DNA from: Amycolatopsis sp. CA-126428
GTDB taxonomy: Bacteria > Actinomycetota > Actinomycetes > Mycobacteriales > Pseudonocardiaceae
Assembly (NCBI RefSeq): GCF_002904335.1
Contig: NZ_PPHF01000152.1
Span: 1 to 64,000, forward strand
Direction of reading: 5' to 3'
DNA length: 64,000 nt
Shown: in pieces, positions 18,138 to 27,162 of the stretch
Position numbering within the stretch: position 1 is the first letter of the stretch
How the letters are laid out: each line of letters opens with the position of its first letter
Position numbers and translations under genes: made by a program
Notes under the pieces: generated by a model
What the model saw: only the letters and a program-made list of their open reading frames with translations
Databases searched by the model: none
What the model was told of the DNA's origin: nothing

Positions 18138-18234
18138 GTCACCATGATGCCCTCCGGGGGACCGCAGGGAACCCCCAGGCGTCCTAAACGCAGGTCAGCG
18201 CGGGGGGTGCGCACACCCCTCCGAACCCATCACG

Positions 18235-18446
18235 TACACTTGACCTCGGTTCTACCGAAGACCGCTGGTTTTCCCCGCCCAACACGGGGAACGAAGGTCC
18301 CGCACTCGCCGGGCGGCCCGCGCAGGAGGAACGAGGCTCCGGCATTGTGCCGGAATGACGCCCCGCGCCTGTCTGCGCGAGGGCGTTTCGTCGTTTCGGG
18401 GCTCCTCGAACGCCAGTGGAAACACTAGCCAAGAGAGGAGGCGACC
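18235..18446 (+). promoter_or_regulatory. promoter and L10 (rplJ) leader with attenuator-like hairpin
   Basis: A TACACT -10 at 18235-18240 would give a leader of about 200 nt. The segment 18252-18330 (GAAGACCGCTGG ... GAAGGTCC ... CGCGCAGGAGG) matches the ribosomal L10 leader arrangement bound by the L10-L12 complex for feedback control of rplJL. Downstream are a 7-bp hairpin at 18338-18354 and a stronger one at 18358-18386 (ACGCCC...GGGCGT) followed by TTTCGTCGTTTCG, which looks like a terminator or attenuator. The L10 call rests on recognition of the motif. Confidence 0.75.
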
Positions 18447-19001
18447 ATGGCGAAGCCCGACAAGGTGGCGGCCGTCGCCGAGATCGCGGAGAGCTTCCGC
18501 ACCAGCTCGGCCACCGTCGTTACCCAGTACACCGGCCTCTCCGTGTCCCAGCTGTCCCAGCTGCGCCGCGCTCTCGGCACCAGTGCCAAGTACCGGGTCG
18601 CGAAGAACACCCTCGTCAAGCGTGCCGCCGAGGACGCTGGCGTCCAGGGGCTCGAGGACCTGTTCGTCGGCGCGACCGCCATCGCCTTCGTCGAGGGTGA
18701 AGCGGTCGACGCCGCCAAGGCGCTTCGCGACTTCGCGAAGGACAACAACGCGCTTGTGATCAAGGGCGGCTACATGGACGGCCGTGCGCTGTCCGTGGAC
18801 GAGATCAACCGGATCGCCGATCTCGACAGCCGTGAGGTCCTGCTCGCCAAGGCGGCGGGCGCGTTCAAGGCGAAGCTGTCCCAGGCCGCCGCGCTGTTCC
18901 AGGCGCCGGCGTCCCAGGTCGCCCGCCTGGCTGCCGCGCTGGAGGAGAAGCAGCGCAACGCCGCCGGTACCGAAGCAGCCGAAGCACCCGCCGAGAGCTG
19001 A
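18447..19001 (+). CDS. rplJ: 50S ribosomal protein L10
   Basis: 184 aa. Anchors L7/L12 dimers at the stalk base and, with L12, represses its own mRNA through the leader. Conserved segments are VVTQYTGLSVSQLSQLRRAL, KYRVAKNTLVKRAA and the C-terminal helix RLAAALEEKQRN that binds L12. A short acidic tail follows. The ATG has GAGAGGAGGCGACC upstream. The 49-nt gap to rplL indicates one operon. Confidence 0.98.
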   Translation: MAKPDKVAAVAEIAESFRTSSATVVTQYTGLSVSQLSQLRRALGTSAKYRVAKNTLVKRAAEDAGVQGLEDLFVGATAIAFVEGEAVDAAKALRDFAKDNNALVIKGGYMDGRALSVDEINRIADLDSREVLLAKAAGAFKAKLSQAAALFQAPASQVARLAAALEEKQRNAAGTEAAEAPAES

Positions 19002-19050
19002 TCTACCCCCACCCCGAACGTCTAGTTCGTTTTTCTGAGAGGAAGCCATC

Positions 19051-19434
19051 ATGGCGAAGCTGAGCACCACCGAGCTGATCGACGCCTTCAAGGAGCTGAC
19101 CCTCCTCGAGCTGTCCGAGTTCGTGAAGGAATTCGAAGAGGTCTTCGACGTCACCGCTGCCGCGCCGGTCGCCGTCGCCGCCGGCCCGGCCGCCGCCGCT
19201 GCCGCCCCGGTCGAGGAGCAGGACGAGTTCGACGTCGTCCTCGAGGGCGCCGGCGACAAGAAGATCCAGGTCATCAAGGTCGTCCGCGAGGTCGTCTCGG
19301 GCCTGGGCCTGAAGGAGGCCAAGGAGCTGGTCGAGGCCGCTCCCAAGGCCCTCCTCGAGAAGGTCGACAAGGAGGCCGCCGAGGCCGCCAAGGAGAAGCT
19401 CGAGGCTGCGGGCGCCAAGATCTCCATCAAGTGA
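19051..19434 (+). CDS. rplL: 50S ribosomal protein L7/L12
   Basis: 127 aa. Multicopy stalk protein that recruits translation GTPases. An N-terminal dimerisation domain (LIDAFKELTLLELSEFVKEF) is followed by an Ala/Pro-rich hinge and a C-terminal factor-binding domain (DVVLEGAGDKKIQVIKVVRE, GLGLKEAKELVE). The ATG is preceded by GAGAGGAAG. A strong terminator follows. Confidence 0.98.
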   Translation: MAKLSTTELIDAFKELTLLELSEFVKEFEEVFDVTAAAPVAVAAGPAAAAAAPVEEQDEFDVVLEGAGDKKIQVIKVVREVVSGLGLKEAKELVEAAPKALLEKVDKEAAEAAKEKLEAAGAKISIK

Positions 19435-19469
19435 TTCGGGGCGCGCAAGCGCCTCTGCACCACCTCGAG

Positions 19470-19506
19470 AAAGGGGCGGGCATCCACTGCGGATGCCCGC
19501 CCCTTT
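19470..19506 (+). terminator. terminator of the rplJL operon
   Basis: A perfect 16-bp stem (AAAGGGGCGGGCATCC / GGATGCCCGCCCCTTT) around a 5-nt loop, 35 nt after rplL. Confidence 0.92.
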
Positions 19507-19840
19507 CCGCGTCTACGACTTCCTGAGCTGCGAGCCCGCCGCAACCCCTAGGAGCGGTGTCCGGATCGCCCCGGGGTCCCTAAATCGTGGATCGGGGGGC
19601 GCTCGGACCTGCGCCGTTGCCCCGTTTGGGCTACCGTGCTGCGAGTTGGCGATCACGGCGGGGTGACGATGAACCCGGGGCTGGCCAGAAAAGAAAACTG
19701 GTGAGTAACCTGTTCGCACTCAGCTCGTTGCACCTGGTTGACGCGGGTTCGTGGGGCGCCACCGGCCCACACTCGCCGCCGGCGTGGGTGGCAGGGTGTG
19801 GCAGCGGGCGCAATGACGCGGAACAGCTCCTGGAGGTGCG
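19507..19840. other. intergenic region before the Mce operon
   Basis: 334 bp with no supported gene; short frames on both strands have random composition. It must hold the promoter of the Mce operon, but no convincing -35/-10 pair was found. A GGAGGTG ribosome binding site ends the region 4 nt before the ATPase start. Confidence 0.5.
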
Positions 19841-21019
19841 ATGGGTGCCGAGGTGGTCATCGAAGGTCTGACGAAGTCCTTCGGTAAGCAGGCCATCTGG
19901 CGGGACGTCACGTTGACGCTCCCCCCAGGCGAAGTGTCGGCCATGCTCGGCCCGTCGGGGACCGGCAAGTCGGTCTTCCTGAAGTCGATGATCGGGCTGC
20001 TCAAGCCCGACCGCGGCCGCTGCATGATCAACGGCGTGGACATCGTCACCTGCTCCGAGCACAAGCTGTACGAGATCCGGAAGCTCTTCGGTGTCCTCTT
20101 CCAGGACGGCGCGCTGTTCGGCTCGATGAACCTCTACGACAACGTCGCCTTCCCGCTGCGCGAGCACACGAAGAAGTCCGAGACGGAAATCCGCCGGATC
20201 GTGCTCGAAAAGCTCGACATGACCGGCCTGAACGGCGCCGACAAGAAGCTGCCGGGCGAGATTTCCGGCGGGATGCGCAAGCGCGCCGGCCTGGCCCGCG
20301 CCCTGGTGCTCGACCCGGAGATCATCCTGGTCGACGAGCCGGACTCGGGCCTCGACCCGGTCCGCACCACCTACATCTCGCAGCTGTTCCTCGACGTCAA
20401 CGCGCAGATCGACGCGACGTTCCTGATCGTCACCCACAACATCAACCTGGCCCGCACGGTGCCGGACAACCTGGGCATGCTCTTCCGCAAGGAACTGGTC
20501 ATGTTCGGCCCGCGCGAGGTGCTGCTGACCAGCGAAGAGCCGGTCGTCAAGCAGTTCCTCAACGGCAAGATGCAGGGCCCGATCGGCATGTCCGAGGAAA
20601 AGGACAGCGCCCAGATGGCCGCCGAGCAGGCGATGTTCGAAGCCGGCCACCACGCGGGCGGGGTCGAGGACGTCTCCGGCGTGCCGCCGCAGATGCAGCC
20701 GACGCCGGGCGTGCCCACCCGGATGGGTGCCGTCCGCCGCAAGGACCGGGTCATGGAGATCATGCACCGGCTGCCGCCGGCCGCGCAGGAAAGCATCATC
20801 GAGTCGCTGAGCCCGGAGGAACAGCGCCACTACGGCGTGCGCCCGCACCGGGGGCAGCCGCAGCAGGTCGGCGCGCGCCCGCAGGGTGACGGCGGTGTCC
20901 CGAACCAGCACCACGGGCAGCTGCCCGCCGAACAGGTGGCGCGCATCCCGGGAGGCGGCCAGCCGCCGAGAACCGGCACGCACCGAATGCCACCGAACAA
21001 CGGGCCAGGTGGCCGGTGA
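19841..21019 (+). CDS. mkl: Mce transporter ATPase (MceG/Mkl, MlaF-like)
   Basis: 392 aa ABC ATPase that powers lipid import by Mce complexes. Walker A is GPSGTGKSV (near residue 37), the signature is ISGGMRKRAGLARAL, and Walker B is IILVDEPDSGLDPV. After the core (about 250 aa) comes an extension with a conserved patch DRVMEIMHRLPPAAQ, as in mycobacterial Mkl, and a Gln/Pro/Gly-rich tail. It overlaps the first yrbE by GTGA. In M. tuberculosis mkl also lies between rplL and rpoB but away from the mce genes; here it heads the operon. Confidence 0.93.
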   Translation: MGAEVVIEGLTKSFGKQAIWRDVTLTLPPGEVSAMLGPSGTGKSVFLKSMIGLLKPDRGRCMINGVDIVTCSEHKLYEIRKLFGVLFQDGALFGSMNLYDNVAFPLREHTKKSETEIRRIVLEKLDMTGLNGADKKLPGEISGGMRKRAGLARALVLDPEIILVDEPDSGLDPVRTTYISQLFLDVNAQIDATFLIVTHNINLARTVPDNLGMLFRKELVMFGPREVLLTSEEPVVKQFLNGKMQGPIGMSEEKDSAQMAAEQAMFEAGHHAGGVEDVSGVPPQMQPTPGVPTRMGAVRRKDRVMEIMHRLPPAAQESIIESLSPEEQRHYGVRPHRGQPQQVGARPQGDGGVPNQHHGQLPAEQVARIPGGGQPPRTGTHRMPPNNGPGGR

Positions 21020-21810
21020 GCTCTCCCGCAACACAGGCGAAGATTCCCGGGATCGGCATGCTCCGCGAGACCGGGAACCTGTTCGCTCTCGGCCTGGACA
21101 TCGTCCGCGGCCTGTTCCAGCGGCCGTTCCAGCTGCGGGAGTTCATCCAGCAGTCGTGGTTCATCGCGAGCGTGACGATCCTGCCTACGGCCCTGGTGGC
21201 CATCCCGTTCGGCGCCGTCATCTCGCTGCAGTTCGGGTCGCTCGCCCGCCAGCTGGGCGCGCAGTCCTACACCGGCGCGGGTTCCGTGCTCGCCACCGTG
21301 CAGCAGGCCAGTCCGCTGGTCACCGCGCTGCTGGTGGCGGGTGCGGGCGGCTCCGCCGTCTGCGCCGACATCGGCGCGCGGACCATCCGCGAAGAGATCG
21401 CCGCGATGGAGGTGCTCGGCGTCTCCGCGGTCCAGCGGCTGATCGTGCCGCGCACCCTGGCCATGATGCTGGTCGCGCTCCTGCTCAACGGCATGGTCAG
21501 CGTCATCGGCGTGCTCGGCGGCTACTTCTTCAACGTCGTGCTGCAGGGCGGGACGCCGGGCGCGTACCTGGCGAGCTTTTCCGCCCTCGCGCAGCTGCCC
21601 GACCTCTGGGTCGGTGAGCTCAAGGCGCTGATCTTCGGGTTCATCGCCGCCGTCGTCGCGTCCTACCGGGGCTTGAACCCCTCCGGCGGCCCGAAGGGCG
21701 TCGGGGACGCGGTGAACCAGTCCGTGGTCATCACGTTCCTGCTGCTGTTCGTCGTGAACTTCGTGATCACCCTGATCTACCTGCAGATCGTGCCCGGAAA
21801 GCTGGACTAG
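21016..21810 (+). CDS. YrbE-type (MlaE family) Mce permease A
   Basis: 264 aa integral membrane protein, five to six helices, of the MlaE permease family (PF02405). Conserved features include QFGSLARQLGAQSYTGAG, the loop EEIAAMEVLGVSAVQRLIVP and the C-terminal LNPSGGPKGVGDAVN. With the second YrbE it should form the inner-membrane channel coupled to the ATPase. GTG start overlapping the ATPase stop. Confidence 0.93.
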   Translation: MSSPATQAKIPGIGMLRETGNLFALGLDIVRGLFQRPFQLREFIQQSWFIASVTILPTALVAIPFGAVISLQFGSLARQLGAQSYTGAGSVLATVQQASPLVTALLVAGAGGSAVCADIGARTIREEIAAMEVLGVSAVQRLIVPRTLAMMLVALLLNGMVSVIGVLGGYFFNVVLQGGTPGAYLASFSALAQLPDLWVGELKALIFGFIAAVVASYRGLNPSGGPKGVGDAVNQSVVITFLLLFVVNFVITLIYLQIVPGKLD

Positions 21811-21814
21811 CGCC

Positions 21815-22651
21815 ATGACGTTCCTCCAGGGCGCCAAGCGCGTCGCCAACCGACCCCTCCAGACACTGGACACCCTCGGCGACCAGATGTCGTTCTACGG
21901 CCGTGCGCTGCTGTGGACGCCGCGGACGCTGCGCCGCTACACCAAAGAGGTGCTCCGGCTGCTGGCCGAGGTCAGCTTCGGCTCCGGCTCGCTGGCGGTC
22001 ATCGGCGGCACGGTCGGCGTGATGGTCGGCCTGACGCTGTTCACCGGTGTCCTCGTCGGCCTCCAGGGCTACTCGGCGCTGAACTCGATCGGGACGTCGG
22101 CCTTCACCGGCTTCCTGACCGCGTTCTTCAACACCCGCGAGATCGCGCCGCTGGTCGCGGGCCTCGCCTTGAGCGCCACGGTCGGCGCCGGCTTCACCGC
22201 GCAGCTGGGCGCCATGCGGATCTCCGAGGAGATCGACGCGCTGGAAGTCATGGGCGTGCCGAGCCTGCCGTACCTGGTCACCACCCGGATCATCGCCGGG
22301 TTCGTCGCGGTCATCCCGCTCTACATCATCGGCCTGCTGAGCTCGTACCTCGCGTCGAGACTGGTCGTCATCTACATCTACAACCAGTCCGCGGGTACCT
22401 ACGACCACTACTTCGACCTGTTCCTGCCACCGCAGGACGTGCTCTATTCCTTCATCAAGGTGCTGCTGTTCAGCGTCCTGATCATCCTGTCGCACTGCTA
22501 CTTCGGGTACCGGGCGACCGGCGGCCCGGCCGGCGTCGGCGTCGCGGTCGGCAAGGCCGTGCGGCTGTCCATCGTCACGGTGTCGATCATGAACTTCTTC
22601 ATCGGGTTCGCCATCTGGGGAACCGACGTCACGGTAAGGATCGCGGGATGA
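21815..22651 (+). CDS. YrbE-type (MlaE family) Mce permease B
   Basis: 278 aa. Second MlaE-family permease, with the hallmark EEIDALEVMGVPSLPYLVTT cytoplasmic loop and ATGGPAGVGVAVGKAV near the end. The N-terminal amphipathic stretch QTLDTLGDQMSFYGRALLWT is typical of the B member. It starts 4 nt after the first yrbE and overlaps the first mce gene by ATGA, so the genes are translationally coupled. Confidence 0.93.
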   Translation: MTFLQGAKRVANRPLQTLDTLGDQMSFYGRALLWTPRTLRRYTKEVLRLLAEVSFGSGSLAVIGGTVGVMVGLTLFTGVLVGLQGYSALNSIGTSAFTGFLTAFFNTREIAPLVAGLALSATVGAGFTAQLGAMRISEEIDALEVMGVPSLPYLVTTRIIAGFVAVIPLYIIGLLSSYLASRLVVIYIYNQSAGTYDHYFDLFLPPQDVLYSFIKVLLFSVLIILSHCYFGYRATGGPAGVGVAVGKAVRLSIVTVSIMNFFIGFAIWGTDVTVRIAG

Positions 22652-23973
22652 GGACGCTCCGACGCAGGCTGCTCGGCCTGCTGCTCATCGCCGTGATGGT
22701 CGGCGGGGTGGCGCTGTCCATCGCGCTCTACGACAAGGCGTTCACCCCGGTCGTCACGGTCAAGCTGCAGGCCGACAAGATCGGCAACCAGCTGATCAAG
22801 CAGTCCGACGTCAAGGTGCGCGGGCTGATCGTCGGCTCGGTGCAGGACATCGTCGCCACCGACCACGGCGCCGAGCTGACCCTGGCGCTCCAGCCGGAGT
22901 CCGCGAAGCTCATCCCGGAGAACGTCTCGGCGCGGTTCCTGCCCAAGACGCTCTTCGGCGAGCGGTTCGTCTCGCTGGAGATCCCGAAGGACCCGTCGGC
23001 GAAGACCCTGGCCAGCGGGGACGTCATCCCGCAGGACCGCACGTCGAGCGCGGTCGAGCTGGAGCAGGCGTTCTCCCACCTGATGCCGGTGCTGCAGGCG
23101 GTGCAGCCGCAGAAGCTGTCGGCGACGCTCACCGCGATTTCGACGGCGCTGTCCGGCCGCGGCGACCAGCTCGGCGACACGCTCTCGCAGCTGGGCACCT
23201 ACATCGGCGAGCTGAACCCGCACGAGCCCGAGCTGCAGCACAACCTCAAGGCGCTCGCGGAGTTCTCCGACCACCTGAAGGACGCGGCCCCGGACCTGGT
23301 GCAGAGCCTGGACAACCTGAGCACGACGACCCGGACCGTGGTCGACGAGCGGCAGAACCTCTCGAACCTCTACGGCACCCTGACCCAGGCCTCGGTGGAC
23401 CTGCAGACGTTCCTGCAGAACAACAAGGACAACATCATCTCCCTCGTCGACACGGCCCGGCCGACGGCCGAACTGCTGGCGAAGTACGCGCCGGAGTACC
23501 CCTGCGTGATCTCCCAGATGGCCAAGAACGTGCCGCTGATCGACCAGGCGCTGGGCAAGGGCACCAACCAGCCCGGCCTGCACGCGACCATCGAGATCAT
23601 CGTGCCGCGCGCGCCCTACCAGGCGGGCAAGGAAGAGCCGCGGTTCGACGACAAGCGCGGCCCGCGCTGCTACGACATCAAGGACATCCCGAAGCCGTTC
23701 CCGTCCGAGCCGCCGGACGGCGCGTTCAAGGACGGCACGCTGCACCAGGCCGCGCCGAAGAGCGCCGGCGAGGGCCTCAACCCGGCCAAGTTCAAGGCCG
23801 ACGCGGCCGGCAACGGCGGCAGCGGTGGTGATCTGGCGTATTCGACGGCGGAGCAGGGCTTCCTGGCCGACCTGCTCGGCCCGCAGCTGGGCATGAGCGC
23901 GGCCGACGTCCCGGGCTGGAGCTCGCTGCTCGTCGGCCCGCTGTACCGGGGTGCGGAGGTGACGGTCAAGTGA
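22648..23973 (+). CDS. Mce family protein, position A
   Basis: 441 aa. An N-terminal signal-anchor helix (LLGLLLIAVMVGGVALSIAL) is followed by an MlaD/MCE domain (about residues 35-115; VKVRGLIVGSVQDI, LFGERFVSLEIP). A long alpha-helical region follows (to about 290), then a low-complexity C-terminus. MCE domains make hexameric rings and the helices form a tube carrying lipids across the periplasm. Being first in the mce series, it corresponds to MceA. Confidence 0.9.
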   Translation: MRTLRRRLLGLLLIAVMVGGVALSIALYDKAFTPVVTVKLQADKIGNQLIKQSDVKVRGLIVGSVQDIVATDHGAELTLALQPESAKLIPENVSARFLPKTLFGERFVSLEIPKDPSAKTLASGDVIPQDRTSSAVELEQAFSHLMPVLQAVQPQKLSATLTAISTALSGRGDQLGDTLSQLGTYIGELNPHEPELQHNLKALAEFSDHLKDAAPDLVQSLDNLSTTTRTVVDERQNLSNLYGTLTQASVDLQTFLQNNKDNIISLVDTARPTAELLAKYAPEYPCVISQMAKNVPLIDQALGKGTNQPGLHATIEIIVPRAPYQAGKEEPRFDDKRGPRCYDIKDIPKPFPSEPPDGAFKDGTLHQAAPKSAGEGLNPAKFKADAAGNGGSGGDLAYSTAEQGFLADLLGPQLGMSAADVPGWSSLLVGPLYRGAEVTVK

Positions 23974-24998
23974 GGGGCCTGCTCGCGCCGCTGATCAAGC
24001 TCGGCATCTTCGTGGTGGTCACCGTGCTGTTCACGACGATCCTCGGGATCAGCATCGCCAACATCAACACCACCAGCACCAACGCCTACAAGGCCCGCTT
24101 CACCGACGCGACGCTGCTGCTGCCCAACGACGACGTCCGCATCGCCGGCGTCCGGGTCGGGCAGGTCAAGGACGTGCACATCGTCGACAAGCGCCAGGCC
24201 GAGGTCGAGTTCGAGGTCGACGCCGGCCGGACGCTGCCGGCCGGGGTGACCGCGCAGATCAAGTTCCGCAACCTGGTCGGCCAGCGGTACGTCTCGCTCG
24301 GCGAGGGCGACGACAGCGCCGGCAAGACGCTGCAGCCGGGCGGCACCATCCCGCTGGAGCGGACCACGCCGGCGCTGGACCTGACCGAGCTGTTCAACGG
24401 CTTCAAGCCGCTGTTCACCGCGCTCAACCCCGAGGACGTCAACAAGCTGTCCTACGAGGTCATCCAGGTCCTGCAGGGCGAGGGCGGCACCGTGGAGAGC
24501 CTGCTGTCGCACACGGCGTCGCTGGCCACCACGATCGCCGACAAGGACCAGGTGATCGGCGAGGTGATCGACAACCTCAACTCGGTGCTCGACACGGTCA
24601 ACGCGCACACCCCGCAGCTCAACGACCTGATCGTGAAGCTGCAGCAGCTGGTGTCCGGGCTGGCCGCCGACCGCAAGCCGATCGGCGACGCGATCGAGAG
24701 CCTCGGCAACCTGGCCCAGACGACGTCCGGCCTGCTCGGCGAGGTGCGCGAGCCGCTGAAGAACGACATCAGCGCGCTCGGGAACCTGACGAGCGCGCTG
24801 AACAAGAACGAGCCGGAGCTGGAGCACTTCATCCAGTTCCTGCCGACCAAGGTGAGCACGCTGACCCGCACCGCGGACTACGGCTCCTGGTTCAACTTCT
24901 ACGCCTGTGAGTTCTCCGGGAGCGTGAGCTTGCCGCCACTGATCAACGACGTCGCTCTGCCCCTGATCCCGGCGAACCGGGCGAGGTGCCAGGGATGA
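23970..24998 (+). CDS. Mce family protein, position B
   Basis: 342 aa. Signal-anchor helix (LGIFVVVTVLFTTILGISIA), then an MCE domain (VRIAGVRVGQVKDVHI, LVGQRYVSLGEG) and a helical domain. Two Cys lie near the C-terminus. GTG start overlapping the previous stop (GTGA). Co-member of the lipid importer. Confidence 0.9.
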   Translation: MRGLLAPLIKLGIFVVVTVLFTTILGISIANINTTSTNAYKARFTDATLLLPNDDVRIAGVRVGQVKDVHIVDKRQAEVEFEVDAGRTLPAGVTAQIKFRNLVGQRYVSLGEGDDSAGKTLQPGGTIPLERTTPALDLTELFNGFKPLFTALNPEDVNKLSYEVIQVLQGEGGTVESLLSHTASLATTIADKDQVIGEVIDNLNSVLDTVNAHTPQLNDLIVKLQQLVSGLAADRKPIGDAIESLGNLAQTTSGLLGEVREPLKNDISALGNLTSALNKNEPELEHFIQFLPTKVSTLTRTADYGSWFNFYACEFSGSVSLPPLINDVALPLIPANRARCQG

Positions 24999-25981
24999 AG
25001 TCCTTCCAGAAGCGCAACCCCGTGCCGATCGCGCTGGTCGGGATCGTCGTGCTGGCGCTCGCGTTCACCGCCGCGCTCAACTCCGACGACCTGCCGGTGA
25101 TCGGCGGCGGCACCACCTACAGCGCCGAGTTCAGCGAGGCGTCCGGGCTGCAGAAGGACAACGACGTCCGGATCGCCGGCGTCAAGGTCGGCAAGGTCAG
25201 CGACATCGCGCTCGACGGCGCGTCGGTGAAGGTGTCGTTCAAGGTCAAGGACGCCTGGCTGGGCGACCGGACCAGCGCCGCGATCAAGATCAAGACGTTG
25301 CTCGGGCAGAAGTACCTGTCGCTGGACCCGCAGGGCGAGAGCGCGCTGAACCCGGGCACCGGCATCCCGCGGGACCGCACGATGGCGCCCTACGACGTGC
25401 TCGACGCGTTCCGCGGGCTGTCCCAGACCGTCGACAACATCGACACCAAGCAGCTGGCGCAGAGCTTCGACACGATCTCGCAGACCTTCGCCAACACGCC
25501 CGAGGACGTGAAGGGCGCGCTGTCGGGGCTGTCGAAGCTGTCGGACACGATCGCCTCGCGTGACCAGCAGCTGTCGAACCTGCTGGCCAACACCCGCGAG
25601 GTGTCGCAGACGCTGGTCGACCGCGACGCCGAGGTGCAGAAGCTGCTGACCGACGGCAACGACCTGCTCGCCGAGCTGGCCAAGCGGGAGGACGCGATCA
25701 CCGCGCTGCTGGACGGCTCCCGCCAGCTGGCCACGCAGCTGCAGGGCCTGATCGACGACAACGACAAGCAGCTCGACCCGGTGCTGACCCAGCTCGACCA
25801 GCTGACGTCGATGCTGCAGCGCAACCAGGACTCGCTGGCCGAGGGGCTCAAGAAGTTCGCGCCCTTCATCCGCGTCTTCACCAACACCATCGGCAACGGC
25901 CGCTGGTTCGACAACTACATCTGCGGCCTGCTGCTGCCGTCGTTCGGCCCGATCAACGAAGAGGGGTGCTACACGAAATGA
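24995..25981 (+). CDS. Mce family protein, position C
   Basis: 328 aa. The ATG at 24995 overlaps the preceding TGA (ATGA), which favours it over a GTG three codons earlier. Signal anchor (PIALVGIVVLALAFTAAL), MCE domain (VRIAGVKVGKVSDIAL, LLGQKYLSLDPQ) and helical domain with repeated heptad-like Leu. Two C-terminal Cys (YICGLL, EEGCYTK). Confidence 0.9.
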   Translation: MKSFQKRNPVPIALVGIVVLALAFTAALNSDDLPVIGGGTTYSAEFSEASGLQKDNDVRIAGVKVGKVSDIALDGASVKVSFKVKDAWLGDRTSAAIKIKTLLGQKYLSLDPQGESALNPGTGIPRDRTMAPYDVLDAFRGLSQTVDNIDTKQLAQSFDTISQTFANTPEDVKGALSGLSKLSDTIASRDQQLSNLLANTREVSQTLVDRDAEVQKLLTDGNDLLAELAKREDAITALLDGSRQLATQLQGLIDDNDKQLDPVLTQLDQLTSMLQRNQDSLAEGLKKFAPFIRVFTNTIGNGRWFDNYICGLLLPSFGPINEEGCYTK

Positions 25982-27162
25982 GTGACACCCGCTTCGGAAT
26001 GGCCCTGACCCGGGGCTTCACCATCGCGATCGTGCTCGCGCTCGTCGTCGCCGGCGGGATCTGGTGGACCCTCAAGGACGCCGGCCGCAACCACCTGACC
26101 GCGTACTTCGCCGGCGCCGTCGGCCTGTACGAGGGCAACAGCGTGCGGATGCTCGGCGTCGACATGGGCACGGTCACCAAGATCCAGCCCATGGGCAACC
26201 AGGTGAAGGTCGACTTCGAGTACGACCGCTCGGTCGCCGTCCCGGCCGACGCGAAGGCGCTCATCGTGGCGCCGTCGCTGGTGTCGGACCGCTACGTCCA
26301 GCTGGCCCCGGCCTACACCGGCGGCCCGCGCATCTCCGACGGCGCGGTCATCGGTCTCGACCGCACCGAGGTGCCCCTGGAGGTCGACCAGCTCGCGTCC
26401 AGCCTGGCCCGGGTCAGCGAGACCCTCGGCCCGAACGGTGCCAACCAGAATGGGTCGCTGTCGAACCTGCTGAACACCGCGGCGGCCAACGTCGACGGCA
26501 ACGGCCAGGCCCTGCACGACACGATCACCAAGCTCGGCCAGGCGGCCGGCACGCTGTCGGGCAACAAGGACGACCTGTTCTCCACCGTGGAGAACCTCGG
26601 CAAGTTCTCGCAGACGCTGGCCGACTCCGACAAGCAGGTCCGCACCTTCGAGGGCCGGCTCGCCGACGTCAGCGGCTACCTGGCGTCCGAAAAGGACAAC
26701 CTGGCCGCGACCGTGCAGCAGCTGGGCACGACCCTCACCACGGTGCAGGCGTTCATCGACCAGAACCACGACCGGCTCAAGTCCAATGTGGACAAGCTGG
26801 CCGGCATCACCAAGGTGCTCGTCGACCAGCGCAGCTCGCTCGCCGAGATCCTCGACGTCGCCCCGGTCGGCCTGAGCAACCTGGTCAACACCTACAACGG
26901 CGCGGCGGGCACGCTCGACGCCCGGCCGAACCTCAACGAGCTGACCCAGCCGCCGCTGGTGATGATCTGCCGGCTGCTCAAGCAGGTCGGCAGCAAGGGC
27001 ATCCCGGACGTGCTCGGCAACGCCTGCGAGAGCATCGCCGGCGTGGTCGACAAGGTGATCCCGCTGCCGTCCGTGGCGCAGACCGTGCAGGCCCTGCAGT
27101 CCGGTCAGCTGCCGCCGCTGCCGCTGCCCATCGCCGGGCAGCTCTACGGAGGTGGCCAGTGA
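25978..27162 (+). CDS. Mce family protein, position D
   Basis: 394 aa. The ATG at 25978 overlaps the previous stop. Signal anchor (FTIAIVLALVVAGGIWW), MCE domain (VRMLGVDMGTVTKIQ, LVSDRYVQLAPA), long helical region, and a Pro/Leu-rich end (LPPLPLPIAGQ), as usual for position D. Confidence 0.9.
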   Translation: MSDTRFGMALTRGFTIAIVLALVVAGGIWWTLKDAGRNHLTAYFAGAVGLYEGNSVRMLGVDMGTVTKIQPMGNQVKVDFEYDRSVAVPADAKALIVAPSLVSDRYVQLAPAYTGGPRISDGAVIGLDRTEVPLEVDQLASSLARVSETLGPNGANQNGSLSNLLNTAAANVDGNGQALHDTITKLGQAAGTLSGNKDDLFSTVENLGKFSQTLADSDKQVRTFEGRLADVSGYLASEKDNLAATVQQLGTTLTTVQAFIDQNHDRLKSNVDKLAGITKVLVDQRSSLAEILDVAPVGLSNLVNTYNGAAGTLDARPNLNELTQPPLVMICRLLKQVGSKGIPDVLGNACESIAGVVDKVIPLPSVAQTVQALQSGQLPPLPLPIAGQLYGGGQ

